A stretch of DNA of 64,000 bases, taken from assembly GCA_963930655.1 (NCBI GenBank), contig OZ005613.1, positions 6,952,501 to 7,016,500 of the forward strand. The letters are read 5' to 3'. Positions 34,279-46,900 of this stretch are shown here, in pieces (positions within the stretch are counted from its first letter, which is position 1; every line of letters starts with the position of its first letter). The position numbers and the translations under genes are program-made. Source of the DNA: Myrica gale (lineage: Eukaryota > Streptophyta > Magnoliopsida > Fagales > Myricaceae). The notes beneath the pieces were generated by a model, which was not told where the DNA came from, made no database searches, and saw nothing but the letters and a program-made list of their open reading frames with translations.

Positions 34279-34299
34279 AAAACAAAATTTTGAAATGTG

Positions 34300-34930
34300 C
34301 TAATAGTCAGAGATAGAGAGTGATGATCAAAAATTTTTCCATTTTTCTTACAGTCGTTTCTTGTCATCCAGATGTGGTCACACACGACAGCGACAAAGAG
34401 CTGAAATCTATGGGAGTCAGAGGCTGGAATGTAGAGAATTGCTGCTGGGTCGATGATGGATTTAATCCACCCTGTGGTTCCCAGATGCTGTAAGTTTTCT
34501 AGTTGAATCGGCTAGGGGCTGGTGCGCCACAATTTCTTAACCAGATGACAAGATTGTAGTAAATGGTGAACATCTTCCTTACCTGTGTTGCAGAGGGGGC
34601 ATAACTCATCCACATGATTATTGGAGGCATGAGAAATAGCAGTGGCAATACGAGTGGTTGTAGGCATAGCATTCCAAAGGAATTTCCATAAGAGGAGCTT
34701 GTGTCTGCTGTGGATCTGCAGTCGCCAAAATACTTTCCATTTTAGAAGGAAGGTGTCAGACGAACTAGTTAATAATCTGTATGCCGATTTTACTGAAAAT
34801 GCTCCATTTTTTGCAGGTAACCATAGCAGATCTAGTAGTTTGATGAACTTGGATACGTAGGATCTCAGATACTGTTGCTGCATGGAAGTTTAAATTGAGT
34901 AAGTCATGATTACATCCCGTAGATGAGCTG
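34300..34930 (-). pseudogene. LINE fragment (zf-RVT region)
   Basis: The minus frame 34512-34883 reads LPAKNGAFSVKSAYRLL, then HKLLLWKFLWNAMPTTTRI and CPLCNTGKEDVHHLL. This is the zinc-binding region found after the reverse transcriptase of plant LINEs and their domesticated copies. No RT or endonuclease part is attached, so it is an isolated fragment. Confidence 0.75.
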
Positions 34931-37779
34931 TTGAAAAGGCTGTTGACAGTTGGGGAAACCTCTTGTTGGATAAGTAGAAATTGGTTGTGGTCTGTAGGGA
35001 TAGGAGGGATCCATGCATCCTGCCAAATTTTTGTGGTAGATCCATTGTAAATCTGGTTACAAAGGCCCTATGTTAGTAAGGGTGATAATTTTATCCGGTG
35101 GAAACTAAAAATTCCAGTACCGGCACAGGCGGGGGCAAGGGGGAGCGAAAAAGGGCCACCGCACCGGTTGGCTCCCCAAAAAAAATTTTTTACAGGCCCG
35201 CACGCCAACCCTTGCCTGCCTAAATGCCCCAGCTTGCCCCCTAGCCCAAGCAGCGTAGCCCAGCTCATTTTTTTTTTTTTTTTTAAAAAAAAATTAAGAG
35301 CTTAAAATATTTTGTTATCCCTTCATCCAGTCATCCCTCTCCTCTCGCATGCTTTGACCACTCCGCCTCTTTCTCCTGGATCCTCCCTCACCTCTCAGCT
35401 TCTCTACGCTGGACTGCCCACCGGCCACCGCAGAGCAGCACCTGACATCCCACCGTCGACTGCCACGTCCTCCGGTGCTCTGCGCTCGTCCCGCCTCCAA
35501 GTATGAATCTGTGATTAGGATTTAGAGCTTTTTAATTAAATCTTTTTTCATCTTAGTGGAATCAATTTCGACTTGCCCCATGTTGGAAACTGCTTCATGC
35601 TAATAGGGTTCTTGAAAATCAAATTAAAAGAATACGCAGAGGGATATTTATTCATGTCAAAACTTAAAATCATACCTTAACTTTTGACTGTTTCGTTGAT
35701 TTTGTGATGAATATTTCCTATGCTTCTCCTGAGTCCTGATAATTGATGTCTGTTGTAATCATTGAATATGTTTTCGCCATTCTAGTGATGCTTTTCTTTT
35801 TGTTCTTTTGCCTTTTATGTTGAACTTGGTTGGGAATCAGGATATCACAAATGCTGAGAAAGGGGATGGTGTGCTCTTGTTGGATAAGTGATAATTCAAG
35901 TGTGTCCATCTTTTGTTTGTTTAGGTCTGATTTTTCATAGCCCATGAGATTAACTTGTTTTTAATTGTCTTTCTCTAAAGGTGGAAGTTCTTTTCCATTG
36001 TGACGAATGAATCAAGTTGCAGATATATTTCTTCAAAATTTTAGCCATTGATATAATCTTACCTGACTTAATTTAGCTACGTAATGGGCACTTTGAAGTA
36101 CGATTTTTCTGTTTTCTCATTTTTTAAGGGAAGTAGAATAATTATGTATATGTTGAAATTGAGCTTTTTGTTCCGATTCTTTTTCTATTATCATTTACCA
36201 AGTATGTATTTTATCCTTGCAATTCTAGGTTATTTTTTTTTGTTGATAGAGATTCTACTCCTGAGAAGCTTATGTTCAATAGAATTGTCACACTAAAAGA
36301 CAACTATAGCAAGGGTGAGAAGTAGCTCTGTACCCTTGGATCCTTTGGATTCTTTTTTCAATATGCTTCGTTTTGCTCTTATTGTCTTCCAAGAATAATA
36401 GAAACACAATAATTATTTATTTTTCTCATTTATGTGTTCTGTTTTTATTTTTGCAAATCCCAACAAATTTAACATTACCTATTGAGCATAGGACACATCC
36501 TTTCTGGCAGCAAAAATAAGTACATCGAGAGGGAAATTTTTAAAACTATTGAGAACAAAATTATTTTGCAATGCTTTTCAGAAGATGCAGTAGCATAGGA
36601 TCCAATTGCCACCTATCAGTATCAGCAAATAGTACGGTACATGTATTTCAATGTTTTTAGTGTTTTTAGTCCTTAATTTTTGATATTTTAACTTTTAAGA
36701 CATTTTTGTTGTCATTTTTTCTTAGGAGTTTGTCCTCCCTTCGATTGCATTCTTGGCTCCGCCACTAGGTACCGGTTCCAACCTATTCCGGTATCGGGAC
36801 CATAACCCATTTTAGGAAAATTCCATAACCGGAACCAGAAATTAACCGAAAATGCCGGAATTTTCAGATCCGGAAAAAAAAAGACAAGACAAGATAACGC
36901 CCAGGTCACACGAAGACACAAAGTAAGACTTCTTCGTGACTCTTCGAAAAGGTCACCCTTCACTTCTTAGCCTCCAGCAACAGCCCCTCCCTCTCGAAAT
37001 CTCCATCTCTCTCTCTCTCATATCTCTCCCTCCCAAAATCTCTCTCTCTCTCTCTCCCTTACGGGTTTCTATTTCAGTTGAGCTTTGATGGCCGAATCTC
37101 TCACAGCTCTCTTAGTCTCTCTTGAGGGCTGGGGTTTGTTAATTTTAATTTTGTAAATCTCGTATTTTGGCTTTAAATTACTTTAGTGTTGTTTATTTTG
37201 ATTTGAGGATTTTTAGCAGAGTAATAATACATTTGATTAATGATTTGAGACCTTGTTCTTGATTATTTCTTCTCTCTTTTGTGTTTTGATTCTTTAGGTT
37301 GACTACATTGTAAAGCCAAGTGTCATCAAAGGGGAAAGACGATCTCGTTGGTCATGTGTTGCTTGACTACATTGTAAAGCCAAGATAAGATTTTTTGTGT
37401 TTTGATCTTTTAAAAATGCCATACGTTATGAGACCTACAAAGATTTAAGGTTCAAAGGAATGTGAAAAATGAGTCTTATTACTAGATCTGCATGTTTGGT
37501 AACTTCGATATTTATGGTTGTAGAATGTGAATGCTTTGTTCATGTCACCTTGCATATCAATCGGCCATTGAAGTTGATCTGATTGTTTGGTGAAGAATTA
37601 TGAATTTCACATGCATAGAAATGATTGTTGGCTTGAAAATGCCACAAATTCTCTCTGGAATTTGCATTTGTATCATACCCATCATTTTGATTGATTTTTC
37701 TTTTTCTCTATTTTTTTGGTTGGTGTGGTGGGTAATTTACTTACTGCCTTATGGTCATCATTTCTCTCCATTAGGTTTT
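34931..37779. other. Unassigned region with low-complexity tracts
   Basis: No gene is recognised. A GC-rich patch at 35090-35500 includes a poly-T/poly-A stretch near 35270. A CT-rich microsatellite lies at about 36990-37065, followed by an ATG at 37088 that opens only a short frame. The GC-rich part and the CT tract resemble 5' untranslated regions of plant genes or transposons, but I cannot assign them. Confidence 0.35.
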
Positions 37780-39370
37780 CATGAGGTACATGGTTTTTCT
37801 TCTAGCTACCAAGTTTTCTGCGCAGACTGTATTGGCTGCAGTCTATGGAGTAATTTCCTCCTCTAGTCTGGGAAATGAGGTGTGTATTTCTCACTTATTA
37901 TTTGTTGATGATACAGTCATCATGTGTGGGGCTGAGGAGAGTCAAGTTTGCAACCTTAAATGTTTGTTGCTTTGCTTCGAGGCGGTGTCAGGCTTGAAGA
38001 TCAACCTTTCCAAATTTGTTGTTATTCCTATTGTATTGTAGACAATGTTCAACAGCTGGCTGATATAATGGACTGTAAAGTTTCTTCCCTTCCGATGACT
38101 TACCTTGGGCTCCCCCTTGGAGCGAGATATAAGCGTACTTGCATTTGGGATTGCATTATTGAACGAGTTGAGAGGAGATTGACAAGTTGGAAGCGTATAT
38201 TTCTTTCGAAAGAGGGAAGAATCACTCTTATCAAGTCCACGCTTTCAAACCTTCCTGCTTATTTCATGTCTCTTTTCTTATTCCTATGGTGGTGGCAAAT
38301 AGGTTGGAAAAGCTTCAGAGAGACTTTTTGTGGGGTAGTGGGGGGAGGGGCATAAGTGTCATCTTGTCAGGTAGGATAAGGTGTGCTATCCTCTTAGCGC
38401 TGGTGGTTGGGTCTAAGGCGTTTGCATTTGTTCAATAAGGCCTTACTTGAGAAGTGATTGTGGCAGTTCGCTGCTGAAACCGATAGTTTATGGAGGAATG
38501 TCGTCTTGGAGAAGTATGGCTGCAAGGTGGGGGGATGGAGTACTCCGGTGATTAATGGTTCTTATGAGATGAGCTTATGGAAGCATATTAGTAGTGGCTG
38601 AGCATTCTTCTTTGAGAGGATCTTTTTGTGGTGGGGTGCGGGCTTAGAGTTCGTTTTTGGCATGATCTTTGGTGTGGAGAGAGAATTCTAAGGTTAGCTT
38701 CCCCTCTTCTATTCTCCTTGGCTCATAATCAAAATGCGATGGTGGCGGATTATTTGGAGGATAGGTCGAGAACTACGGTTTGGAATGTTTAGTTTTCTAG
38801 AACTGCCAATGATTGGGAGTTTGATGATTTTGCGGCCTTTTACTCTTTGCTGTATGGGCAGGTTGTTAGAAGATGGGAGGTTGATAAGATGAGGTGGTGG
38901 GATTCCAAAATCGGTGTCTTTTCGGTCAAGTCTATGTATAAACTTCTTTCGAGGGAATCTGATTTGGGCTTCCCCTGACGTCAGTGCTGGAAGACTTTAG
39001 CTCCCTCTAGAGTTTTTGTTTTTGGCTTGGGAGGTTGCTCATGGGAGAGTTTTGACTATCGGCAACTTAAGGAGGAGGAACCTTTACTTGACTGATTGAT
39101 GTTTCTTGTGTAAACGCAAGGGATAGTCTTTGGATAATCTTTTTTTGCATTGCTCGGTGGCTAGAGGGGTGTGGGCGTATTTGTTTTGCATTATGAACAT
39201 TTCTTGGGTCATGCCAAGGAGGGTGATCGAGGTGTTGAGGGGCTGAAAAAAGAAGTTTGACAATCTCATTGTTTTGCCAGTGTGAAGGATGATCCCTCTT
39301 GTTGTTTGGTGGACCTTGTAGAAGGAGAGGAACAACATATGCTTCGAAAATTCTGAGCGGTCTTTGGATA
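37780..39370 (+). pseudogene. LINE fragment (RT C-terminal half to zf-RVT)
   Basis: Consecutive frames carry CISHLLFVDDTVIMC (RT active-site FxDD), GLKINLSKFVVIPI, PMTYLGLPLGARY and RRLTSWKRIFLSKEGRITL, which are hallmarks of plant L1-type reverse transcriptase. Zf-RVT-like sequence with several stops follows to about 39240. The N-terminal RT half and endonuclease are missing, and frameshifts near 38040 and 38290 split the rest. Confidence 0.75.
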
Positions 39371-39839
39371 GTTTAAGGGGAGGGAGGAAAAGATGGAAAG
39401 GGATAGAAGGGAAAACCCAGACAGTGGGAGAGAGCTCCTAGAGAGAGAGTCCCTGTTGGGGCTAGGTTTGCACGACACTATTCCACTTTTGCTTTGTTTC
39501 AATCTTGGCTTAAAAAGTAAGGGTCTGACTGTACAAGTTAATCTTTGTTCAGGTTTTTTTTTGGTCAGAAAACATGGAGAAAAATGTACATCGTTCTCGT
39601 TGCCGAAGAAATGTTGTACAATACCCTATGTAAACAAGACATTGTGTCTTAGTGGTGACTAAACTAATACATTTACTTTCATGGTTTAATTATGCTATGC
39701 TAACTACTGTACATGAACAATACAAGAATTACAACGTATCAAAAGACATATTTACCCTATGTTATGTTACATGTACTCATGTATTTTAGTGGTCTTGAGG
39801 AGTTGGTTTATTGTTAGTGGAAGGATATTCTTGTGACTA

Positions 39840-39975
39840 TCTCAAGATGTACATAGATATTGATAAAACCCATCTTGGAGGTCAAAAAATAGAACCGAAT
39901 TGCTGTCAAAGCTTTGGTAAATAGGTTAGTAAGCTGGAACTTGAAAGGAACATGAAGTGTTTTAATTTTTTGGCT
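39840..39975 (-). pseudogene. Copia pol C-terminal scrap
   Basis: The minus frame gives HVPFKFQLTNLFTKALTAI and SKMGFINIYVHLE, the end of a copia RNase H region. Its upstream side is cut by the foldback element at 39972. Confidence 0.6.
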
Positions 39976-40398
39976 TAATTGCACCGTAGGTTCCTGTGGT
40001 ATAACATTTTTACAAATTCGTCTCTGTGGTATCACTTTGTACAAACAGACCCTTGTGGTCACCATTCTAGGTAAAAGTTAATCCATTCATCTATTAGACG
40101 TTAACAAACTAACGATGAGTCGGTCGACCGCTACATTAACCACGTCAGCAATGAATGTGATGATGTCGCGTATCTAACAACGAGCCGATCGACCGCTACA
40201 TAAACCAGTCGACTATTGCAAGATAGCTCTTTGTAGCGATCGATCGGCTCTCATTCCGTTAGTGTATTAACGTCTGATGGACGGAGGGACTAACTTTTAC
40301 TAGAAGGGTGATCACGTGGATCTGTTTGTATAAAGTGATACCACAAGGATGAATTTGTAAAAAAGTTATACCACAAGGACCTACAATGCAATTAAGCC
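39972..40398. mobile_element. Foldback MITE with long terminal inverted repeats
   Basis: The left end GGCTTAATTGCACCGTAGG and the right end CCTACAATGCAATTAAGCC begin inverted repeats that continue for more than 100 bp (left to about 40100, right from about 40270). T-rich flanks hide the target duplication. The centre carries GTCGACCGCTACA-type sequences and a smaller inverted repeat. It is probably a Mutator-type or unclassified MITE; it has no coding capacity. Confidence 0.65.
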
Positions 40399-40971
40399 TT
40401 TTTTTTTTTTACTTTTCTTCCCCTACAAACTTATTGTGATTGCTCTACAACTCTGTACAGAATTTAAGTCTTGTGTATGTAGATTTTGGAGTAGTTAAAA
40501 TTTTAGGCATGAAAATGAATGAAGAGATAATTTAAATGAATTTTTTATAATAAAAAGAGATAATTTAATTAAAAAATTTATTTTATGATTAATATTCTAA
40601 AATTTTGGTACACACATGCCACATCCCGTCTCCATCCAATTGAAAGCAACCCAAATCCGTAAATTTTGTTCCCGAAAATCCCTCATATGATACCGGACCA
40701 TATCATTCCGCGTTCTCCTAATCACCGTTGTCGTGACTTCAGGTGCATCCTCATGCGGGTCACGTGATACGGACTCATACAATGCTTTCACCCAAAATAC
40801 ATCACAGCCATTTTTTTCTCTCTGGAAAGGAATGCCCAGACTGAAAAGGTGGAACGGAGTGATTGTACCTATCCTGAGATTCAGAGAAAAAAACACAAAA
40901 AGAACCTCTCCTGAGACTCTTCGCCAAAACCCCAGCTCTAAACCCTCACAAACTCCACGCCAAATCTCGCC
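40399..40971. other. 5' flank of the RRP6-like pseudogene
   Basis: This AT-rich stretch is followed at about 40620-40970 by a more GC-rich segment that probably includes the old promoter and 5' UTR. An open antisense frame over 40597-41040 has no recognised domain. Confidence 0.35.
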
Positions 40972-43900
40972 ATGAGCCAGCATCAACTCTCCAACCACGA
41001 CACCATGGACGTGGACCAAGCCCACCTCCAGAAGGCCCAAACCCTACAGGGCCTGTCCACTAGTCCGCTGGACTCCTCGGTGTCCGAGCTCTCCGCTTCC
41101 TCCCGCGGCTTACCGTCCGGCAAGGATTTCCACTTCTTCTACAACTTCGACGAGTTCAAGGTCCCGACGCAAGACGTCTCCGATAAATCGCAGTCGTTGC
41201 TTGAGGCGATCGGCTCGTCGACGGGGCGGGTTTTGGGGGCCAAGGAGATGGCGTTCCCGGCGAACGTTGACATGGACGACGCTTATGACTGGCTGGTGAA
41301 CGTTAATGATGAACTGTTCGAGCGATTCGACATGTCCGCTGACGAGTTCCATAGGGTTCGGAAGAAGGAGGAGGAGACGGGGCAAAAAGTAATGGACGCG
41401 GCAAACGGGTTCCAGTTGGTGTACGGGAAGAAGAAGAAGGGGGAGAATCATGCCTCGGTGAGTGGGGAGGCGAGTGTCGCGGCGGGGGTGAAGGTGGCGA
41501 CCAAGGATAAGAAGACGGCGGGGCCGAAGCCGAAGGTTCCGTTTCATATACCGTCGATAAGGAAGCCGCAGGAAGAGTTCAACATTTTGGTGAACAACTC
41601 GAACCAGCCATTTGAGCACGTTTGGCTGCAGAGGAGTGAGGATGGCCAGAGGGTTTATTCATCCCCTGGTTAGTGTTTTCTAACGTCCTTTTTAACGGGA
41701 TTTTTTATCAATTTCTTCAATTTCAATTTAATTAGGTTAGGTTTCTGGATTACTAAGTTTGGTGTAGTTAGCAGATTACACTGGAGCCCACTAAAGATGT
41801 TCTTTTGATGATGTGTTATCTCTTATGCTCCGTTAGCTTCCGTGTCTAGATCCTAGAACAATCTACTCGCGGTGTGCCCAAATGGAAAAGTCTGTTTTCT
41901 TGCTAATTATTGTTTTCTCATTCATGCAGGAGAAGCTTTCTGTGTTGGATTTTGTTGATAAAGATGTTGCGGATATGAATCCTGTAAAACCTCTCCCGAT
42001 AGAGTCAACCCCATTCAAGCTTGTGGAGGAAGTGAAATATTTGAAAGAGTTGGCTGCTAAATTGCGTGATGTGAACGAATTTGCGGTAATTTGATCAAGT
42101 GATTTATGTTATGTCAGCTCGATGCAGCATACATGACTAATTGTATTGTGTTCTTTTCTGTTGTTTTGTCCTGTTGGCAGGAAAGACTCATTTGTAAATG
42201 ATTTTAACAGAAAGTACAAACCTATTGAACAAAACCAAATGAATCAATCCTCTAAAAAGAGGATTTGATTTTTATAATGGCAATTGTGTTGTCCAAATTT
42301 GTCAAGTGGACTTTGTTAGATAAACAGTTTATCTAGGATTTAGCCCATAGTCTTTGAGTTAACTACAATTTATTGTCATGCAGTTGTTGATGCCTAAAAT
42401 GGTTTATTCTTGTTTTGGTTGTCTGTGTCATTTGGGACAGCAGTTATCTTATCTGTAACTTTCAATTGCTTTCCAGCTCTAGAAGTTTCTTTTCTTCTTG
42501 TTTTTCTTCTGTCCTATCTTTCTATTCATCTTTACGTGGTTGTTGCCCTTGGACTGAGTTTTATTGGAGGAGATTTCAATGCTAAGCTTACTTTTCCCCC
42601 CTTTCTTTTTTGGTTCGTTACTATATGACATTCCTTAATGTGCACTTTTGATTTGTGATTGTCTAGGTTGATTTGGAGCACAATCAATATCGGTCTTTTC
42701 AAGGATTGACCTGCTTGATGCAAATATCTACTAGAACCGAAGATTTTGTTGTAGATACTCTAAAGCTTCGAATTCATGTTGGGCCATATCTAAGAGAAGT
42801 TTTCAAGGATCCTACCAAGAGAAAGGTTGATCTCTTGGGCGTCCACTTTTTTTTTTAATTTGTATCAAAATTAGTGCATTTTGTGATAATATGTACACTC
42901 AACTAGGTTATGCATGGAGCAGATCGAGATATTGTGTGGCTTCAACGGGACTTTGGCATTTATGTCTGCAATTTGTTTGACACTGGCCAGGTTTGTACTT
43001 CCTAGAGACGAAACGTTGGGATTTCATCTGTGCCTGGTTTGTGTTACATTCGATTTTTCCCTGAGTCATTGATGTTTCTGTACATGTATGCAATAGGTGC
43101 CTTTTACAAACCATAATGAAGTATCTGCCTAACCATACAGAAGTAAGCTTTTACCACTAAACCAACGCCTCCAATGGGGTTAGAAAAGGGGCCTTTAGAC
43201 AAGATGTAATGAAACTTTTTTGCTTGGGCCTGTGCTACGGTATTTGTTGCCTTTGGTCATGGTGCAACAAAACTGATTAATATATATGTGCGCGCCTGTG
43301 TGTTTATATGTTTGCATAGTGTGCATTTTGATTCTTGGGCGTGGATTTACTGGGTATTCAACTCACGACTTCACCCCTCCCCCCAGTAGTTATGGGAAAG
43401 AAAGTATTACTTGAGGTAGAACTCAGTGGCATATAATTTCCATTCTTGTTCTATTATTTTGATACCCATCAGCTAAATTACCTTGGCCTTCTAAAGAAGA
43501 CGATGTGCTTGGGTCTTTTTTTCAATTGAACAGGAATATCCTGCTACAGAAAAGGGTTGCCGTCCCATCTTGTCCAATAGGTTGAGCCCAGACCTCCCAC
43601 TTGTTACATAATGGGGAAGTGGCACTTGGTTACCTGGTCCAATGTAGATGAGGAAGTTGCTATTTCTGTAAGATGCTTGGCAAGATTCTTTAGGCCGTAT
43701 TTCAATATTGCCCCACTATATTTTAGTATTATTTTGTTCCCTGACACTATATAAATTCTGTTTTCTCATCCTAATCCTAATCTTCGGGCCTCAAAGGTAC
43801 TGCAACTAGAGAGATATAGCTTGAAATTTCTTTGAATCACTAAATTCGGATTTTTCTTCCTAATCCTCTATCCTCAGGCCTCAAAAGTACTGAAGCTAGA

Positions 43901-46900
43901 GAGGAAGAGCTTGGAGTTTCTTTTGCATCACTTTTGTGGAGTTGCTGCTAACAAAGAGTAAGTTTTTTAATTGATGTCCGAACTCACTTCAAGTGCTTTG
44001 GCTTATAGTTTGTCTACTCTTTTTTTTTTGTCAAATACTGTAACAAGTCATCCTCTTGCAGATACCAGAATGCTGATTGGAGATTACGTCCTCTTCCTGA
44101 CGAGATGCTCAGGTACAGTAAGCATATTCCTGTTCTCTTTGTTATCCTAATCTAAGTTATTCTCGTTTCTTCTTTAAAAACGATTTTCATAATCAATTAA
44201 CCAATGGGAGATAGTTATTCTGTAGGATTTGGCTCCTATCTGTTATAATGTGCATGTAGTTGTAATATTTCTTTTCTTGCACCAACCACTCGCTTGGCAT
44301 ATGCGATCACCATATAGCATAGCAATTTGCAAATTTAAGCAGAGTAGCTACTTTTGCAAGTGGTCGCAATTTTGACTGGCGTTTCAGGGTTTGCAACGCT
44401 CATAATCACTTGTTGGCTATTTTTCCTGATGATGAAGGTTGTTTAGCTTCCGTCCTTATCTAATTGAGTTCCTTTTGATCACAGATATGCCAGAGAAGAT
44501 ACACACTATATATTGTATATCTATGATCTAATGAGAATCAAGTTGCTTTCCATGCCTAAGGAGACTGAAAGTTTTGATGCTCCTTTAGTAGAGGTACAAG
44601 TTTCATACACCATTAGCATCTTATATATATTTTGTTACAGTAGACGAGTTTTCTTCCCGTTTCATTGTTTGTACATTTTGATTTGATTAAGTGCCTTATG
44701 TAATTCTCTATTAGATTTAATTCCTTCATAGAAAAGTATAGCGATATTGCTTTTTTCCTTTGCTTTTCTCCCCTCCGCCCCTCCAAAATAATCTAGTTTG
44801 TAATCCTTTTTCTTTTGTTAGGGTTGAGTTCTCTCTTCACAAGTTCTCACTTAGAATTTCTGTTTCTCTTCTGATGCAGGTTGCAGGGTGCTGGTCTTGA
44901 TGCTCAGGATCTTGCTGTAGTTGCAGTAATTTGTTGCTCATTTTCCTACCCTTTTTGTTTTTTGTTTTTTTTTTGTCATCGGAATAAACAGTGTCAAAAT
45001 GATTTGTTAGAGAAGAACTTCTACCTGTGTATCGTATTGCCTGTTTGACATGTACGAGCCTTGGAACATATCAATCACCATATAAGTATGTTCACAAATG
45101 AATAAATGATTAATAGGATTGATAAAGTATTTTACTTGTGGTGATCAACTGATAATCTGCAGTTGTTTCGGGATACAGTAATGAGCTTCAGTTATCCGTT
45201 TTCTTACCTTTGTACTTTACTTGATCGCAGGGGCTTTGTGGGTGGCAGGATCTCGTTGCTCGTGCTGAGGATGAGAGTACTGGTTATATATTGCCAAACA
45301 AAATTCTTCTTGAAATTGGTATGGGGGGATCAAAGCAAACTTTGTCAGCTTAATAGTTTTCTTTAGTTTGTTTAATTTTCAAATAGAATTCATGGGGTAT
45401 ATTTTACTTTTCTTGATGTGTTTATTATTCTGTTGCAAAAGCCAAGCGGAAGCCTGACACTAGTAGCATGTTACGGCGATTGGTAAAATCAAAGCACCCT
45501 TACATTGACCGCAACCTTGCTTCTGTTGTTAGCATCATCAAACATTCTATGCAAAATGCTGCTGCAGAACATCTGAAGGTGGGCCATATGGAAAAGGTGA
45601 GCCCCAAATAGGCCTTGATGGTGGTGCAAAAGTCAACATTATTCCATGAAATTGTGAAGATATGCAGTGTAGAGTTGGAAAGACCAACTTGGTGGGTAAA
45701 GCATTCAGTATATAAAAAATAAAGAATACTAATTTCAGTCTGATAGAGCAGACTTTGCAACATTAACAGAGCTGCAGTTGATCATGTTGTCATGTTTTTC
45801 CTGCCACCTACCAAAATGTTGTCAAGTCAGTATTTACAAACAGTAATTTCTTTTGGAGCTTGTGGAATCTGATGTCTAGAGTTCTACGAACATTACATTG
45901 GAATGAAATTTTTTAAATATGTTTGTCGTTATTAATTCATATCAGGTTCTTGTCTATCAATAGTAACCATGTTCCCAACACGTGTTTCTAAACTTAAATC
46001 CGTCTGAAAGCTACACTGGTTGATTTGAAGGTTCAGGTTGCCTGAATGCTGCCAAGTATAATGTACTTTTTAAAATGTCTCGCGGTCTTATGTTCAGAAC
46101 ATTAATACATAATGTAACATTCCATTGTCTTGCTCTACCACTCAATTGGCAAACGTTTGTGCCAATGAAGCTATCCATTGGGTTGGAGCTCAGTAATGAT
46201 TGATTTCTCTAGAGATTCTTGCTTGTTTAACAATTTTCTTGAATTTTATTGTACTTATCTACGAAGGGATAATTTTCTTGAGTTTTCATTGTTCAGTTGT
46301 CAGAAGGGAATGTTGTGGTTACGGATGGAGCTGAAGCTATCTTACTGGATACTCCTACAGACTTTAGAGCTGCAAATACTATAACAGAAGGCATGGAAGG
46401 TGCTGATATGATTGGTGGTAATAAATCTGCAACTTCGCTTGCTTTTTCAGAGCTGAAAGAGGAGTCCCCAGTGCCAGGATGCACTTCCTCTGAACTTAGC
46501 AGAGATGGAGGAGGAGGCTCTTCTGAAGTTTCAGATAAAAGTGGGAAATTCAACATTGGTTATGACAGTCGGATTGCAGAGCCTCCCATTGGAAGGCTCG
46601 ATACTTATGGGCAGAGAAGTACAAATGATGATAACTTGGTGTTGCATTCAGCAGAGGTTCTAGATCAACATTCTTTTTAATTTTCATGATATTTGAGATT
46701 CTTTTTTTTTGTTTGGGTAATTCAACATCTTTTTCTTTTTTCATCTAGACTTGATTGCATCTTCTTTTATAGGTTACTGGAACCACTGTCCAGATTCTAA
46801 AGAAGCCTACCCGTGCTTTTGGGGCATTGCTGGGTAGTTCAGCTACAAAAAGGAAGTTTGATACTGATAAAAAGGTGAGTTTTGCATGCTGATGTGGATT

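Noticed and set aside
35312..35506. Pro/Ser-rich frame in a GC-rich patch
   Set aside because: Several phases are open in both strands because of base composition; no start context, domain or splice partner.
35080..36860. Possible hAT-type transposon bounded by CCGGT-rich ends
   Set aside because: The two GC-rich ends do not form convincing inverted repeats, no transposase frame lies between them and no 8-bp duplication was found.
41110..41619. 169-codon antisense open frame over RRP6-like exon 1
   Set aside because: It is Arg/Leu/His-rich sequence produced by the GC-rich codon use of the sense exon; no domain and no splice context.
44594..44879. Search for the missing RRP6-like exon in this intron
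   Set aside because: No frame with acceptor, donor and the expected Tyr-rich helix was found, so the exon is reported as absent and not annotated.
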